DNA of 64,000 bases from Pedococcus cremeus (GCF_900111375.1 NZ_FOHB01000002.1:459496-523495), one strand, 5' to 3'; numbered from the stretch's first letter, positions 38,912-46,583 are shown. Program-made: numbers and translations. Notes: a model not told the origin generated them from the sequence alone.

Positions 38912-38976
38912 CGTGGGCCCGGTCCGTGGGCCCGGTCCGTGGGCCCGGTCCGTGAGCCCGGTCCGTGAGCCCGGTC
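38912..38976 (+). repeat. Five tandem 13-bp repeats
   Basis: The unit CGTGGGCCCGGTC occurs five times in a row; the last two copies have A for G at position 5. Each unit contains the palindrome GGGCCC, or its variant. Nothing suggests CRISPR: there are no spacers. Confidence 0.9.
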
Positions 38977-39153
38977 CGCGCAGGCGTCGGGATCCCGGGA
39001 GCGGGACAGTAGGGTTCCCCTCCCCCGACCTGCCCGTGGACCGGGCCATTCCCAGCAGACACCCAGCCAGCACTCACGGATCTCCCATGCCAGTGGAGCA
39101 CGGTGTGGACGAAGACTCCCAAAACGGGTTGTCCACAGAGGGTGTGGGGTGCG

Positions 39154-40362
39154 ATGAGCCTGCTCGGCTGGCCACTGGTGGCGGTTCTGGCAACCTTGAC
39201 GGCGATCGCGGTGGGGGCCGCTCTGCTGCTCTGGACCCGGGTTCGGGGTGCCCCGGTGCTGCGGCTGGCCCAGCGCCTCGGCCTGATCCTGGGCACCCAG
39301 GTCGCCGCACTGCTCCTCGTCGCGGCCGTGGTGAACGACTACGGCTACTTCTACGGGTCGTGGGCGGAGCTGTTGGGGAAGGACAGCAAGCCGACCGTGG
39401 TCACCGTCGGCGGCTCCGGGGGCGCCTCGGGAGCCACTCGGCCCTCCACGTCCGCGCTGCACGTCGCCGGCCTGCACTTCGCCTTCACGGGGCACCGCAC
39501 CCCCAAGGCGGCGCGTCCCGAGACGATCGGCGACTCCTCGCGCCTGGCCGCCGCGTGGGCGCAGCCGTCGCAGTGGGCCTCACGGGGCCGGCTCGAGGCC
39601 ATCACGGTGCAGGGCGCCCGCTCGGGGCTGGTGGACCCGGCCCTGGTCTGGCTGCCGCCGCAGTACTTCCAGCCCGCCTACCGGCACGCCCTCTTCCCTG
39701 CGGCAGAGGTCATGACCGGCTACCCCGGCACCACTGCCGCGCTGGTCTCGCGGATGCACTATCCGGACATGCTCCTGAAGGAGATCAACGCACACCGGGC
39801 CAAGCCGATGGTGCTGGTCATGCTGCGCCCCACCGTCGCTGCGCCGCGCGACACCGAGTGCACCGACGTGCCGGGCGGACCGTTGGCCCTGACGTACCTG
39901 ACGCAGGACGTTCCCACCGCGGTGGAGCAGCTGGCTCGGGTCAAGCCTGCAGGTTGGGGGGCGATGGGTGACTCGACGGGTGGCTACTGCGCAACCAAGA
40001 TGGCGCTGTCCCGGTCTGATGTCTTCACCAGTGCAGTCGCGCTCTCCGGGTACTACCACACCTTGAAGGACGGGACGACCGGCGACCTGTGGGGCGGCTC
40101 GCGGGTGCTCCGCGACCTGAACAACCCGGAGTGGCTCGTCAGCCATCAGCCTCCACCGCCGGTCTCCCTGCTGCTGACCATCGGCACCGCCGAGCGCGGG
40201 CCCAACGGTGTGAGGGACACGCGCCACTTTGCCGCCCTGGTGCACGCCCCGATGACGGCTCGGGTGATCTACGTGCCCGGCGGAGGGCACAACTTCGCCG
40301 CGTGGGGTTCCCTCATGCCGGGTGCCCTCGACTGGTTGAGCACCCACGTGGCGGGCGCGTGA
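39154..40362 (+). CDS. Membrane-anchored alpha/beta-hydrolase (putative esterase, antigen 85-like family)
   Basis: A 402-residue protein with two or three N-terminal hydrophobic segments (about 3-24 and 45-65), then an external alpha/beta-hydrolase domain of the putative esterase family (PF00756 type). The nucleophile is Ser274 in MGDSTGGYCA, and GGGHNFAAW supplies the late His. A poorly conserved Ser/Gly linker (about 83-105) joins the parts. Related actinobacterial proteins are trehalose mycolyltransferase-like or acyl esterases acting at the cell surface; mycolate activity is not expected if the organism lacks mycolic acids. The ATG is chosen to give a proper first membrane segment; its ribosome site is weak. 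Confidence 0.82.
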   Translation: MSLLGWPLVAVLATLTAIAVGAALLLWTRVRGAPVLRLAQRLGLILGTQVAALLLVAAVVNDYGYFYGSWAELLGKDSKPTVVTVGGSGGASGATRPSTSALHVAGLHFAFTGHRTPKAARPETIGDSSRLAAAWAQPSQWASRGRLEAITVQGARSGLVDPALVWLPPQYFQPAYRHALFPAAEVMTGYPGTTAALVSRMHYPDMLLKEINAHRAKPMVLVMLRPTVAAPRDTECTDVPGGPLALTYLTQDVPTAVEQLARVKPAGWGAMGDSTGGYCATKMALSRSDVFTSAVALSGYYHTLKDGTTGDLWGGSRVLRDLNNPEWLVSHQPPPPVSLLLTIGTAERGPNGVRDTRHFAALVHAPMTARVIYVPGGGHNFAAWGSLMPGALDWLSTHVAGA

Positions 40363-40395
40363 CCGCCACGGTGTGTCGGGCGGCCTGAGGGTCGC

Positions 40396-41493
40396 TCAGC
40401 CTGCGGGGAGGACGGCGGTGGAGAGGGCTTCGCAGGCCTGGTCGAGGGTGGCGGCGCGGCGCAGGGTGACGGTGGGTGAGGTGGGGGTGAGGTCCTCGGG
40501 CCAGCCGGGTCCGCCGATGACCAGGGTCAGGGGGCGCTCGATGGAGGACAGGGCGGTCCACAGGGGGTCGGTGGCGGGGCGGGTGATGGAGGCCCAGAGG
40601 AAGACCACCGGTGGGGTGGAGCGGCCGACGAGGTCGATCAGGGCTTCGGCGGGGACGCGGGGGCCGAGGAAGAGGCAGCCGATGCCTTGGAGGGAGAGTT
40701 CGGCTTCGACGGCGACCAGGGGCAGGTAGTGCTGTTCCTCGTCCGCGCTGGCGAGGACGACCTCGCGGCGGCCGCCGATGCGGGCGCGGTTGGCGCGGGT
40801 CAGGGAGCGCAGCTCGGTGACGAGCAGCTCGGAGGCGAGGTGTTCGGAGTCCACGCCGAGGGAGCCGTCGGACCAGCGTTCGCCGATCTTGCGCAGGGCG
40901 GGGGCCAGGACGGAGGTCCAGGCGGAGACCAGGTCGGACTCGCGGGTGACGCGTTGGTAGATGCGGGCCAGGCCGTCGGCGTCCAGGGCGGCGGCGGAGG
41001 AGACGATGGCCTCGACGGCGGAGTGGGCGCCGGGGTGGCCGCCGGCGGCGGTCGGGGTGTTGGGCGCGAGGGCGGAGGCCAGGCCGGCGGCGTCGACGGA
41101 GGTCGCGACGCGGGCGGCGGTGCCGGCGGGCACGCCGCGGCCGGTGAGCTGGGCCATCAGGCGCACGCGTTGGATGTCGACCTCGTCGTAGCGGCGGTGG
41201 CCGCCCTCGGTGCGTTGGGAGGGGCCGATGCCGTAGCGGCGGTCCCAGGTGCGCAGGGTCGAGGGGGCCAGGTCGAGGCGTTCGGCGACCCCGCCCACAC
41301 TCCACGTCAGGGCGACGCGCGGGACGTGGAGCTCGGGGTTCTGGCCGTCGGCAGTCGTCTCGGCCCGGGTCGCGCGAACACCCTCTGTCGTGCGAACACC
41401 CTCTTCCTGGTGGGCAGCCGTCGAGGCCTCAGTGGCTCCGAGAGCTTCCCTTGTGGTGTCGGTGCGGTCCCCGGAGCGGTCCTTGGTGTCCAT
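40396..41493 (-). CDS. CarH/LitR-type MerR regulator with AdoCbl-binding domain (putative photoreceptor)
   Basis: A 365-residue protein: a disordered N terminus (1-58), a MerR-type winged helix (about 62-115; WSVGGVAERLDLAPSTLRTW, GGHRRYDEVDIQRV), a four-helix-bundle domain and a cobalamin-binding Rossmann domain (about 240-365). The W-x9-EH signature of AdoCbl photoreceptors is intact (Trp207, Glu217, His218), and His255 in DEEQH sits where the lower axial cobalt ligand belongs. Known CarH proteins bind DNA as tetramers in the dark and release it when light breaks the Co-C bond. Ribosome site GGAGGAG precedes the ATG. It diverges from a whiB gene across repeated TTCTGA-like boxes. No carotenoid or photolyase genes are in the window. 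Confidence 0.87.
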   Translation of the reverse strand: MDTKDRSGDRTDTTREALGATEASTAAHQEEGVRTTEGVRATRAETTADGQNPELHVPRVALTWSVGGVAERLDLAPSTLRTWDRRYGIGPSQRTEGGHRRYDEVDIQRVRLMAQLTGRGVPAGTAARVATSVDAAGLASALAPNTPTAAGGHPGAHSAVEAIVSSAAALDADGLARIYQRVTRESDLVSAWTSVLAPALRKIGERWSDGSLGVDSEHLASELLVTELRSLTRANRARIGGRREVVLASADEEQHYLPLVAVEAELSLQGIGCLFLGPRVPAEALIDLVGRSTPPVVFLWASITRPATDPLWTALSSIERPLTLVIGGPGWPEDLTPTSPTVTLRRAATLDQACEALSTAVLPAG

Positions 41494-41551
41494 GACTCCT
41501 CCTCCAGCTCAGCCCGAGAAAGTACTCCTGACTCCCGCAAAACCATAAACC

Positions 41552-41600
41552 TGTTCAACACGTCTTGCGTTCTGAACAACATTCTGAGTAGGTTTTGAAC
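41552..41600. promoter_or_regulatory. Operator-like repeats over the whiB promoter
   Basis: TTCTGA occurs at 41570 and 41582 and TTTTGA at 41593, spaced 12 and 11 bp; TGTTCA (41552-41557) and TGAACA (41573-41578) also form an inverted pair. The boxes overlap a forward promoter, TTGCGT (41565-41570) and TAGGTT (41589-41594). Three direct repeats of about 11 bp are how CarH tetramers bind DNA. Confidence 0.6.
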
Positions 41601-41651
41601 CAGTTCGGCGCCGGTGGGGTGCTGGACCCGAAGTTTTGGAAGAGGATCGTC

Positions 41652-41963
41652 ATGGCGTACATCAAGCGACTCCCGATGCCGATCATCGAGAGCTATGAGT
41701 GGCAGTTCGACGGGGCCTGCAACGAGGCCGACCCGGAGACGTTCTTCTCCCCGCAGTCCGAGCGGGGGGCCAAGCGCCGTCAGCGCGAGGCGGCCGCGAA
41801 GGCGTTCTGCGCCCGCTGCCCGGTCGTCGACGCGTGCCTGCAGCACGCGCTGGAGGTGCGCGAGAGCCACGGTGTGTGGGGTGGGCTGAACGCCGACGAG
41901 CGGCGCGCCCTGCTCGGCGAGCAGCCGGGCGTGACGCCCGGCACCGGCAGCATCGCCAGCTGA
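41652..41963 (+). CDS. WhiB-family iron-sulfur regulator, WhiB3/WhiD-like
   Basis: A 103-residue Wbl protein. The 4Fe-4S ligands are Cys23, Cys53, Cys56 and Cys62 (GAC, FCARCPVVDAC), followed by GVWGGLN (74-80), the sigma-A contact loop. SERGAKRRQREAAAKAFCARCPV and HALEVRESHGVWGGL resemble WhiB3/WhiD more than WhiB1, WhiB2 or WhiB7. Such proteins sense O2, NO or redox state and act with the housekeeping sigma factor. The ATG has GAAGAGGA upstream. Divergence from the CarH-like gene across repeated boxes suggests light or B12 control of this regulator; that is inference. Confidence 0.92.
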   Translation: MAYIKRLPMPIIESYEWQFDGACNEADPETFFSPQSERGAKRRQREAAAKAFCARCPVVDACLQHALEVRESHGVWGGLNADERRALLGEQPGVTPGTGSIAS

Positions 41964-41973
41964 GGGGGTCTGT

Positions 41974-42441
41974 TCAACGGCGGCCCCCGATCACCGTTGC
42001 TGCGGCCACCTCGTAGCGGCTGGCGGCCGCCCCTCCGGCCCTGAAGAACCGGCGGTGGAGCGAGCCGGTGACCTCCGCGGCGTCTCCGTCCTGGAGCCGC
42101 AGGGCGACCTTTCGGGAACGGGCGGTCCAGCACGCCACGTCGAGGGTGTCGACGACAGCACCCCTGGTCGCGGCGCCCTTCGTGGCGGCACCCTTCGTGG
42201 CAGCACCCTTCGTCGCGGCGTCCTGCGCACTAGCGACCTTGTCCCCGGCCCGAGCGGAGCCGGTACGGCGCGCAGCAGGCCGCCGGACGACGAGCCGGAA
42301 CAGGACGACCGCGTCGCCACTGGGCAGGGTCTTCTCCTGTGGGGTCCCGCTGACGCGCCCCGACAGGTGCACCTCGTTCACCCAGGCGACGGCGTCCTGC
42401 GCTGTCGCGGCGTCCGTGTCGGTTGCGGCTTCTGCTCCCAT
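41974..42441 (-). CDS. Divergent single-stranded DNA-binding (SSB-like) OB-fold protein with repeat insertion
   Basis: A 155-residue protein with one OB fold: VNEVHLSGRVSG, then GDAVVLFRLVVRRP and, after an insertion, VDTLDVACWTARSRKVALRLQDGDAAEVTGSL. It lacks the acidic C-terminal tip of the housekeeping SSB. Between the two halves of the fold is a basic, low-complexity loop with four ATKGA-like repeats, probably a long flexible beta-hairpin. It is convergent with whiB, 10 bp apart. It may be a competence- or stress-related SSB paralogue; the main ssb gene is not in the window. The ribosome site is weak (GGACAGG). Confidence 0.8.
   Translation of the reverse strand: MGAEAATDTDAATAQDAVAWVNEVHLSGRVSGTPQEKTLPSGDAVVLFRLVVRRPAARRTGSARAGDKVASAQDAATKGAATKGAATKGAATRGAVVDTLDVACWTARSRKVALRLQDGDAAEVTGSLHRRFFRAGGAAASRYEVAAATVIGGRR
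42155..42214 (-). repeat. Four 15-bp tandem repeats inside the SSB-like gene
   Basis: Four in-frame units encode ATKGA, ATKGA, ATKGA and ATRGA. The middle units are nearly identical and the outer ones diverged, so the loop length probably varies between strains. Confidence 0.85.
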
Positions 42442-42605
42442 GGTCCTGTCCTGCCTCTGCGTATCGAAAGTGCGTCCGCAACCACGGTGCCTCGGGCGTC
42501 GTCCGGTTCGGGGGCGCCGGCTCCCGGCCTGTGGACGGTGGGACGCCGTTGGCGCGGGTGTGGACGCAGCGTCGGGCGTAGGGGCTCGAAGGCGAGAATG
42601 ACCTC

Positions 42606-43112
42606 ATGTCGACCTCCAGTCCTGCCACTCCCCTGCTGCGCCCCATAGCCGACGACGATGTGCCCGAGGTCCTGGCCCTCAACGAGGCCAACGTCGAGCT
42701 GCTCGCCCCGATGGATGCCGCCCGCCTCGCCGAGCTGCAGGCCTGGGCGATCCGGGCCGACGTCATCGACGTCGGTGGCGCGTTCGCCGGCTTCGTCATC
42801 ACGATGGGACCCGGATCCGACTACGACTCCCCCAACTACCGCTGGTTCGCCCAGCGCTACGGCAGCGAGTTCCACTACCTCGACCGGATCGTGCTCGACG
42901 ACGCCTTCCGCAGGCTGGGACTCGCCTCCGCGGTGTACGAGGCCGTGGAGGCCGATGCGGCCGCCGCCGGCCGTCTCACGCTGGAGGTCAACGCCGAGCC
43001 GCCGAACCCCGCCTCCCTCGCGTTCCACGCCGGACGCGGCTACGCCGAGGTGGGCCGGCTGGGCAGTCCCGGCAAGACGGTCGCCCTCATGGCCAAGCGC
43101 CTGACCCCCTGA
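42606..43112 (+). CDS. GNAT family N-acetyltransferase
   Basis: A 168-residue acetyltransferase of the GNAT fold. LLRPIADDDVPEVLALNEANVELLAP is the usual opening, HYLDRIVLDDAFRRLGLASAVYEAV is motif A with the acetyl-CoA loop (R-R-L-G-L-A), and LEVNAEPPNPASLAFHAGRGYAEVGRL is motif B. The substrate is unknown. A GAGAAT box 6 nt before the ATG fits the leaderless pattern weakly. No operon partner: both neighbours are separated by over 100 bp. Confidence 0.88.
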   Translation: MSTSSPATPLLRPIADDDVPEVLALNEANVELLAPMDAARLAELQAWAIRADVIDVGGAFAGFVITMGPGSDYDSPNYRWFAQRYGSEFHYLDRIVLDDAFRRLGLASAVYEAVEADAAAAGRLTLEVNAEPPNPASLAFHAGRGYAEVGRLGSPGKTVALMAKRLTP

Positions 43113-43151
43113 CCGGCCGTTCGGGGGATCCGCCCGACGAAGCCACGCCTT

Positions 43152-43201
43152 TACTATTCCTTTACCAAAGGAGCGGCGTGTCGCGATGACCCGCCAGTAC
43201 T
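43152..43201 (+). promoter_or_regulatory. Promoter and short-ORF leader before the M15 peptidase gene
   Basis: An AT-rich TACTAT (43152-43157) is a good -10. It is followed by AAAGGAG, then GTG-TCG-CGA-TGA and an overlapping ATG frame of six codons (MTRQYS) ending TGA at the GTG of a third frame. The overlapping starts and stops could couple leader translation to the gene. Confidence 0.4.
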
Positions 43202-43221
43202 CGTGAGCGGCAGGGGCGGGC

Positions 43222-44496
43222 GTGGGACGAACGGCAGGGGCGGCGGTCGCCGTGCTCACCACCGGCCTCCTGGCCATCGGCGCCGGTTCTGCGAGCGCAG
43301 CCGCCAGAGGCCCTCACTCGCCCTCCCCCACCACGACGCAGTTCAGCCGGGGAATCACCGACGCAGGCGCAGACGAGGCGCTCGACCCGGCCCAGCTGCG
43401 GTCACAGATAGCCCAGGCCGACCGCCTCCGTGCCGACCTGCTCGCCTCGAACGCGGGGATCGCAGCCGCGACGACGCGCCTCGACCGCCTGGCCCTCCAG
43501 TCCAACCAGCTGCTCCAGGAGTACGCCAAGGCCAAGGAGGACGAGCGTGCCGCGCAAGCCGAGGCCGACCGCAACCTGAAGCTGTTCGAGCAGATGACCG
43601 CCCAGGCGAACGATGACCGGAGCACCGTGCGCGCCTGGGCCTTCCACGCCTACACCAGCGGCGGCTCGCTCGCCGACCTGAGCGCCATGCTGGAAGCCAT
43701 GAGTGTGCCCGCGGCGGAGGCGACCGACCAGCTCGCCCGCCTCAGCTACCTCAGCGAACAGCGCGTGCAGGCTCTGGAGCGCACCCAGCACCTGGCCGCC
43801 GCCCAACAGGCGGTCGCCGTCAAGGCCGTCGACGCCCGGTCGGCCGCCACGGTGGCCGCGCTGGCCGCGGCAGATGCCCGCAAGAAGCTCGACGGCGTGA
43901 TCGCCAGGCAGAAGCGGGAGCTGGAGACGACGCGCGCACTCCACGCCGAGCAGGTGCGCCGGGTGGGGGCGGTCTCCGGGCTCCTCCTGGGATCCGGGAG
44001 CAAGCAGGCGCGCACGACCACCCGCGAGCTCCGCCGTGCCGCGAAGCTCCCGGACATCTTCGCCGACGACTCCGGCAAGAGCTGCGACGGAGACGAGCAC
44101 GACTACGCGAACGGCCGCGTCCCGGCCAAGGCGCTGTGCCCGCTCTACCGCGCGCCCGGCGAGAGCCTCCGGCCGGCTGCCGCCGCAGCCTTCAACGCCA
44201 TGAGCCGTGCCTACGAGAAGGACGCCGGGAAGCCGTTGTGCGTGACGGACTCCTACCGCTCGCTCGCCGAGCAGGTCTCGGTCAAGGCCAGCCGGGGCAA
44301 GTGGGCAGCGAGTCCCGGCACCAGCCAGCACGGCCTCGGGGTTGCCCTGGACCTCTGTGGTGGAGTGCAGAGCTTCGGCAGCGCGGCCCATCTCTGGATG
44401 CGGCAGAACGCTCCGCTCTACGGCTGGTACCACCCCGCCTGGGCCGAGCCGTCCGGCCCCCTCCCGGAGCCGTGGCACTGGGAGTACGCCGGCTGA
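43222..44496 (+). CDS. Secreted VanY-type (M15B) D,D-carboxypeptidase with coiled-coil domain
   Basis: A 424-residue exported protein: signal peptide (1 to about 27, cleaved near ASA-A), a coiled-coil region (about 60-240) like that of NlpC/P60 and PcsB-type hydrolases, then an M15B peptidase domain (about 290-424). Zinc and catalytic residues lie in SQHGLGVALD (SxHxxGxAxD motif) and the terminal EPWHWEY. These enzymes trim the terminal D-Ala of peptidoglycan stems. The coiled coil is probably regulatory, as in FtsX-controlled hydrolases. The start is uncertain: GTG at 43222 gives a compact signal peptide but has only a weak ribosome site. Confidence 0.87.
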   Translation: MGRTAGAAVAVLTTGLLAIGAGSASAAARGPHSPSPTTTQFSRGITDAGADEALDPAQLRSQIAQADRLRADLLASNAGIAAATTRLDRLALQSNQLLQEYAKAKEDERAAQAEADRNLKLFEQMTAQANDDRSTVRAWAFHAYTSGGSLADLSAMLEAMSVPAAEATDQLARLSYLSEQRVQALERTQHLAAAQQAVAVKAVDARSAATVAALAAADARKKLDGVIARQKRELETTRALHAEQVRRVGAVSGLLLGSGSKQARTTTRELRRAAKLPDIFADDSGKSCDGDEHDYANGRVPAKALCPLYRAPGESLRPAAAAAFNAMSRAYEKDAGKPLCVTDSYRSLAEQVSVKASRGKWAASPGTSQHGLGVALDLCGGVQSFGSAAHLWMRQNAPLYGWYHPAWAEPSGPLPEPWHWEYAG

Positions 44497-44610
44497 GCCG
44501 GTGCCTTCGCGGCACACGGGACCGCGGCCGCTGACGAGCCGCGGAACACGCCCGAGGTCCTGAGTACGCACACGCATGGCTGCGCGGCCGCCCTGTGCCA
44601 CTCTGCCCCC

Positions 44611-45996
44611 ATGACGTCCTCCGAGGTCGCGGCGCAGGCCGACACCTACGCCCGCAACGCGCACTACCGCCGCCCCTGGTACTGGTACGACTGGGCCAAC
44701 TCGGCCTTCGTCACCACGACCGGCACCGTGCTGTTCGGGCCCTACATCACAGCGGTCGCCAAGAAGGCTGCCTGCCCCGGAGGCGGCGACGCGGCCTGCA
44801 CCACCACGCTCAGCTTCTTCGGGGTGCCCCTCTCCCCCGGCTCGGTGGCTCCCTACACCGTCACCGTGGCGACGATCCTCGCTGCCGTTGTGCTCATGTT
44901 CGTCGGGGCCGTCGCCGACCGTTCGCCGCGCCCGGCGCGCCTGCTGGGCGTGTTCGCGTGGGCCGGCGCCGCGGCGGCATCCGCCATGTTCTTCGTGGCC
45001 GGCGCCAACTGGCAGCTCGGCGTGGTGCTCATGGTGCTCGCCACGGTGGCCTTCGCCTCGTCACAGGCGGTCTACGACTCCCTCCTGTGCCGCATCGCCG
45101 CCCCGGACGAGCGCGACACGGTGTCGTCCCGCGGGTGGGGCCTGGGCTACCTCGGGGGCGGCCTGCTGCTGGCCCTCAACCTCGCCTTCATCACCGTCGG
45201 CGACTCCATCGGGGTCGACCAGGCGATGGCGGCCCGGATCAGCATGCTGTCCGCAGGGGTCTGGTGGGCGGTCTTCACCATCATCCCGGTGGGCGGCATG
45301 TGGCGGTTGCGGGGCGTCGAGCGCCCGGAGGTGGCCCGCGAGGCCGGGGCGGTGGGCGGCAGCCTGCGGCAGCTGCGTGACACCTTCGGCGAGCTGCGCC
45401 AGTTCCCCCAGACCATGCTGTTCCTGCTCGCCTACCTCTTCTTCAACGACGGCATCCAGACGGTCATCGGCTCGGCCAGCCTCTACGGCAGCGAGGAGCT
45501 GGGGTTCAAGACCGAGCAGCTGATGACCCTGATCCTGATGGTGCAGTTCGTCGCCTTCGGTGGAGCGCTGCTCTTCGGGCGGGTCGCGGGCCGCTTCGGG
45601 GCCTGGCGCACGATCCTGGCCTCGCTCGGGCTGTGGTCGGTGGCCGTGGCCATCGCCTTCTTCGTGCCGCGGGGGGCCTTCACCACCTTCATGGTGCTCG
45701 GCGTGCTCATCGGGCTCGTGCTGGGCGGCAGCCAGGCCCTGTCGCGCTCGCTCTACAGCCAGCTCATCCCCAAGGACCGTGAGGCCGAGTTCTTCAGCTT
45801 CTACCAGGCGATGGAGCGCGGCACGAGCTGGTTCGGCACCCTGACCTTCGGCCTGGTGCACCAGTTCACCGGCTCCTACCGGTGGGCCATCATCGCGCTG
45901 CTCGCGTTCTTCGTGGTCGGTGGCTACCTGCTGTCGCGGGTCGACGTGCGCCAGGGCATCGTCGACGCCGGCAACGAGGTCCCCCGCGTGGTCTGA
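44611..45996 (+). CDS. MFS transporter of the UMF1 (Atg22-like) family
   Basis: A 461-residue, 12-helix transporter. YYWYDWANSAF-like opening (WYWYDWANSAF), GAVADRSPR in the first loop and QALSRSLYSQLIPKDREAEFFSFY are hallmarks of UMF1/Atg22-like permeases, which export amino acids or related compounds; in bacteria the substrate is mostly unknown. A CACTCT box 6 nt before the ATG may be a weak leaderless promoter. A hairpin follows the gene. Confidence 0.9.
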   Translation: MTSSEVAAQADTYARNAHYRRPWYWYDWANSAFVTTTGTVLFGPYITAVAKKAACPGGGDAACTTTLSFFGVPLSPGSVAPYTVTVATILAAVVLMFVGAVADRSPRPARLLGVFAWAGAAAASAMFFVAGANWQLGVVLMVLATVAFASSQAVYDSLLCRIAAPDERDTVSSRGWGLGYLGGGLLLALNLAFITVGDSIGVDQAMAARISMLSAGVWWAVFTIIPVGGMWRLRGVERPEVAREAGAVGGSLRQLRDTFGELRQFPQTMLFLLAYLFFNDGIQTVIGSASLYGSEELGFKTEQLMTLILMVQFVAFGGALLFGRVAGRFGAWRTILASLGLWSVAVAIAFFVPRGAFTTFMVLGVLIGLVLGGSQALSRSLYSQLIPKDREAEFFSFYQAMERGTSWFGTLTFGLVHQFTGSYRWAIIALLAFFVVGGYLLSRVDVRQGIVDAGNEVPRVV

Positions 45997-46004
45997 CCCA
46001 CCCC

Positions 46005-46029
46005 GCGGGGCGTCATCGTGGCGCCCCGC
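46005..46029 (+). terminator. Hairpin after the UMF1 transporter gene
   Basis: GCGGGGCG (46005-46012) and CGCCCCGC (46022-46029) form a perfect 8-bp stem with a 9-nt loop. Confidence 0.65.
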
Positions 46030-46077
46030 TGTGACGCATCCCACACCAGCCGGCCGTGCGGGGGTGCTCCCATCGCC

Positions 46078-46103
46078 GGAACAACCGGCCGGGGGCTCGC
46101 GTT
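46078..46103 (+). promoter_or_regulatory. SigR/SigH-type promoter of rbpA
   Basis: GGAAC (46078-46082) and GTT (46101-46103) are separated by exactly 18 bp, the disulfide-stress sigma consensus GGAA(T/C)-N18-GTT. rbpA is a known SigR target in Streptomyces, which supports the reading. Confidence 0.72.
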
Positions 46104-46167
46104 GGCAACTGTGTACCCCGCGCGACGAGGTCCGCGCGCCCGGGAACCACGACGTTGGGAGCACCCC

Positions 46168-46530
46168 ATGGCAGAACGATCACTTCGAGGCACCCGTCTG
46201 GGCGCGCTCAGCCTGGAGACGGATGAGCACGTCGTCCCCAGCGAACGCCAGATCACGACCTACGAGTGCCCCAACGGGCACAAGATCGAGCTGCCGTTCT
46301 CGGTCGAGGCCGAGATCCCTCCCACCTGGGAGTGCCGCTGCGGCGCCGAGGCGCGGCTGGTCGGCGGGGGCGCCGAGCCGGAGGCCAAGCAGGTCAAGCA
46401 CCAGCGCACCCACTGGGACATGCTGCTGGAGCGCCGCTCCATCCCCGAGCTCGAGGAGCTCCTCGAGGAGCGCCTTGCCCTGCTGCGCGCCTCGCGCGGC
46501 GAGAAGGTCAAGGGCAAGCGCACCGCCTGA
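46168..46530 (+). CDS. rbpA: RNA polymerase-binding protein RbpA
   Basis: A 120-residue actinobacterial transcription factor that binds RNA polymerase and the housekeeping sigma factor and stabilises the open complex. The core Cys34, His38, Cys56, Cys58 set (YECPNGHK, WECRCG) is the zinc or zinc-like site; the basic linker and the C-terminal sigma-interaction helix (HWDMLLERRSIPELEELLEERLALLR) are intact. The ATG has GGGAG upstream, and about 65 nt before it is a SigR-type promoter. Neighbours fxsA, ppm1 and lnt are on the opposite strand, as in mycobacteria (Rv2050-Rv2053c). Confidence 0.97.
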   Translation: MAERSLRGTRLGALSLETDEHVVPSERQITTYECPNGHKIELPFSVEAEIPPTWECRCGAEARLVGGGAEPEAKQVKHQRTHWDMLLERRSIPELEELLEERLALLRASRGEKVKGKRTA

Positions 46531-46545
46531 CCCCTCAGCCACACA

Positions 46546-46583
46546 GCGACAGGGCCCCGTCCACGTGGACGGGGCCCTGTCGC
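46546..46583. terminator. Bidirectional terminator between rbpA and fxsA
   Basis: A perfect 17-bp inverted repeat (46546-46562 and 46567-46583) with the loop acgt. There is no U tract on either side. Confidence 0.85.

Larger units (their letters stand above)
38636..39153. other. 518-bp gap with promoter-like AT island, tandem repeats and a possible gene relic
   Basis: No convincing gene lies here. It holds, in order, an AT-rich island with TTGACA (about 38681-38716), two direct GGCGTTAAGGG copies (38708-38718, 38721-38731), a reverse-strand frame that may be a relic, and five 13-bp tandem repeats. Base composition of the island is unlike its surroundings. Confidence 0.6.

Noticed and set aside
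38912..38976. CRISPR-like array
   Set aside because: The 13-bp units are contiguous with no spacers, and no cas genes are present.
38786..39073. 95-residue reverse frame over the 13-bp repeats
   Set aside because: Its protein is simply the repeat read in one frame (RTGPTDRAHGP-like); there is no ribosome site or family.
40396..41305. Arg/Pro-rich overlapping frame antisense or shifted to the CarH-like gene
   Set aside because: It is a shifted reading of the same strand; the real frame has MerR and B12-domain motifs and a strong ribosome site.
43113..43221. c-di-AMP riboswitch before the M15 wall peptidase, as often found for wall hydrolases
   Set aside because: The leader is too short and lacks the conserved blocks.
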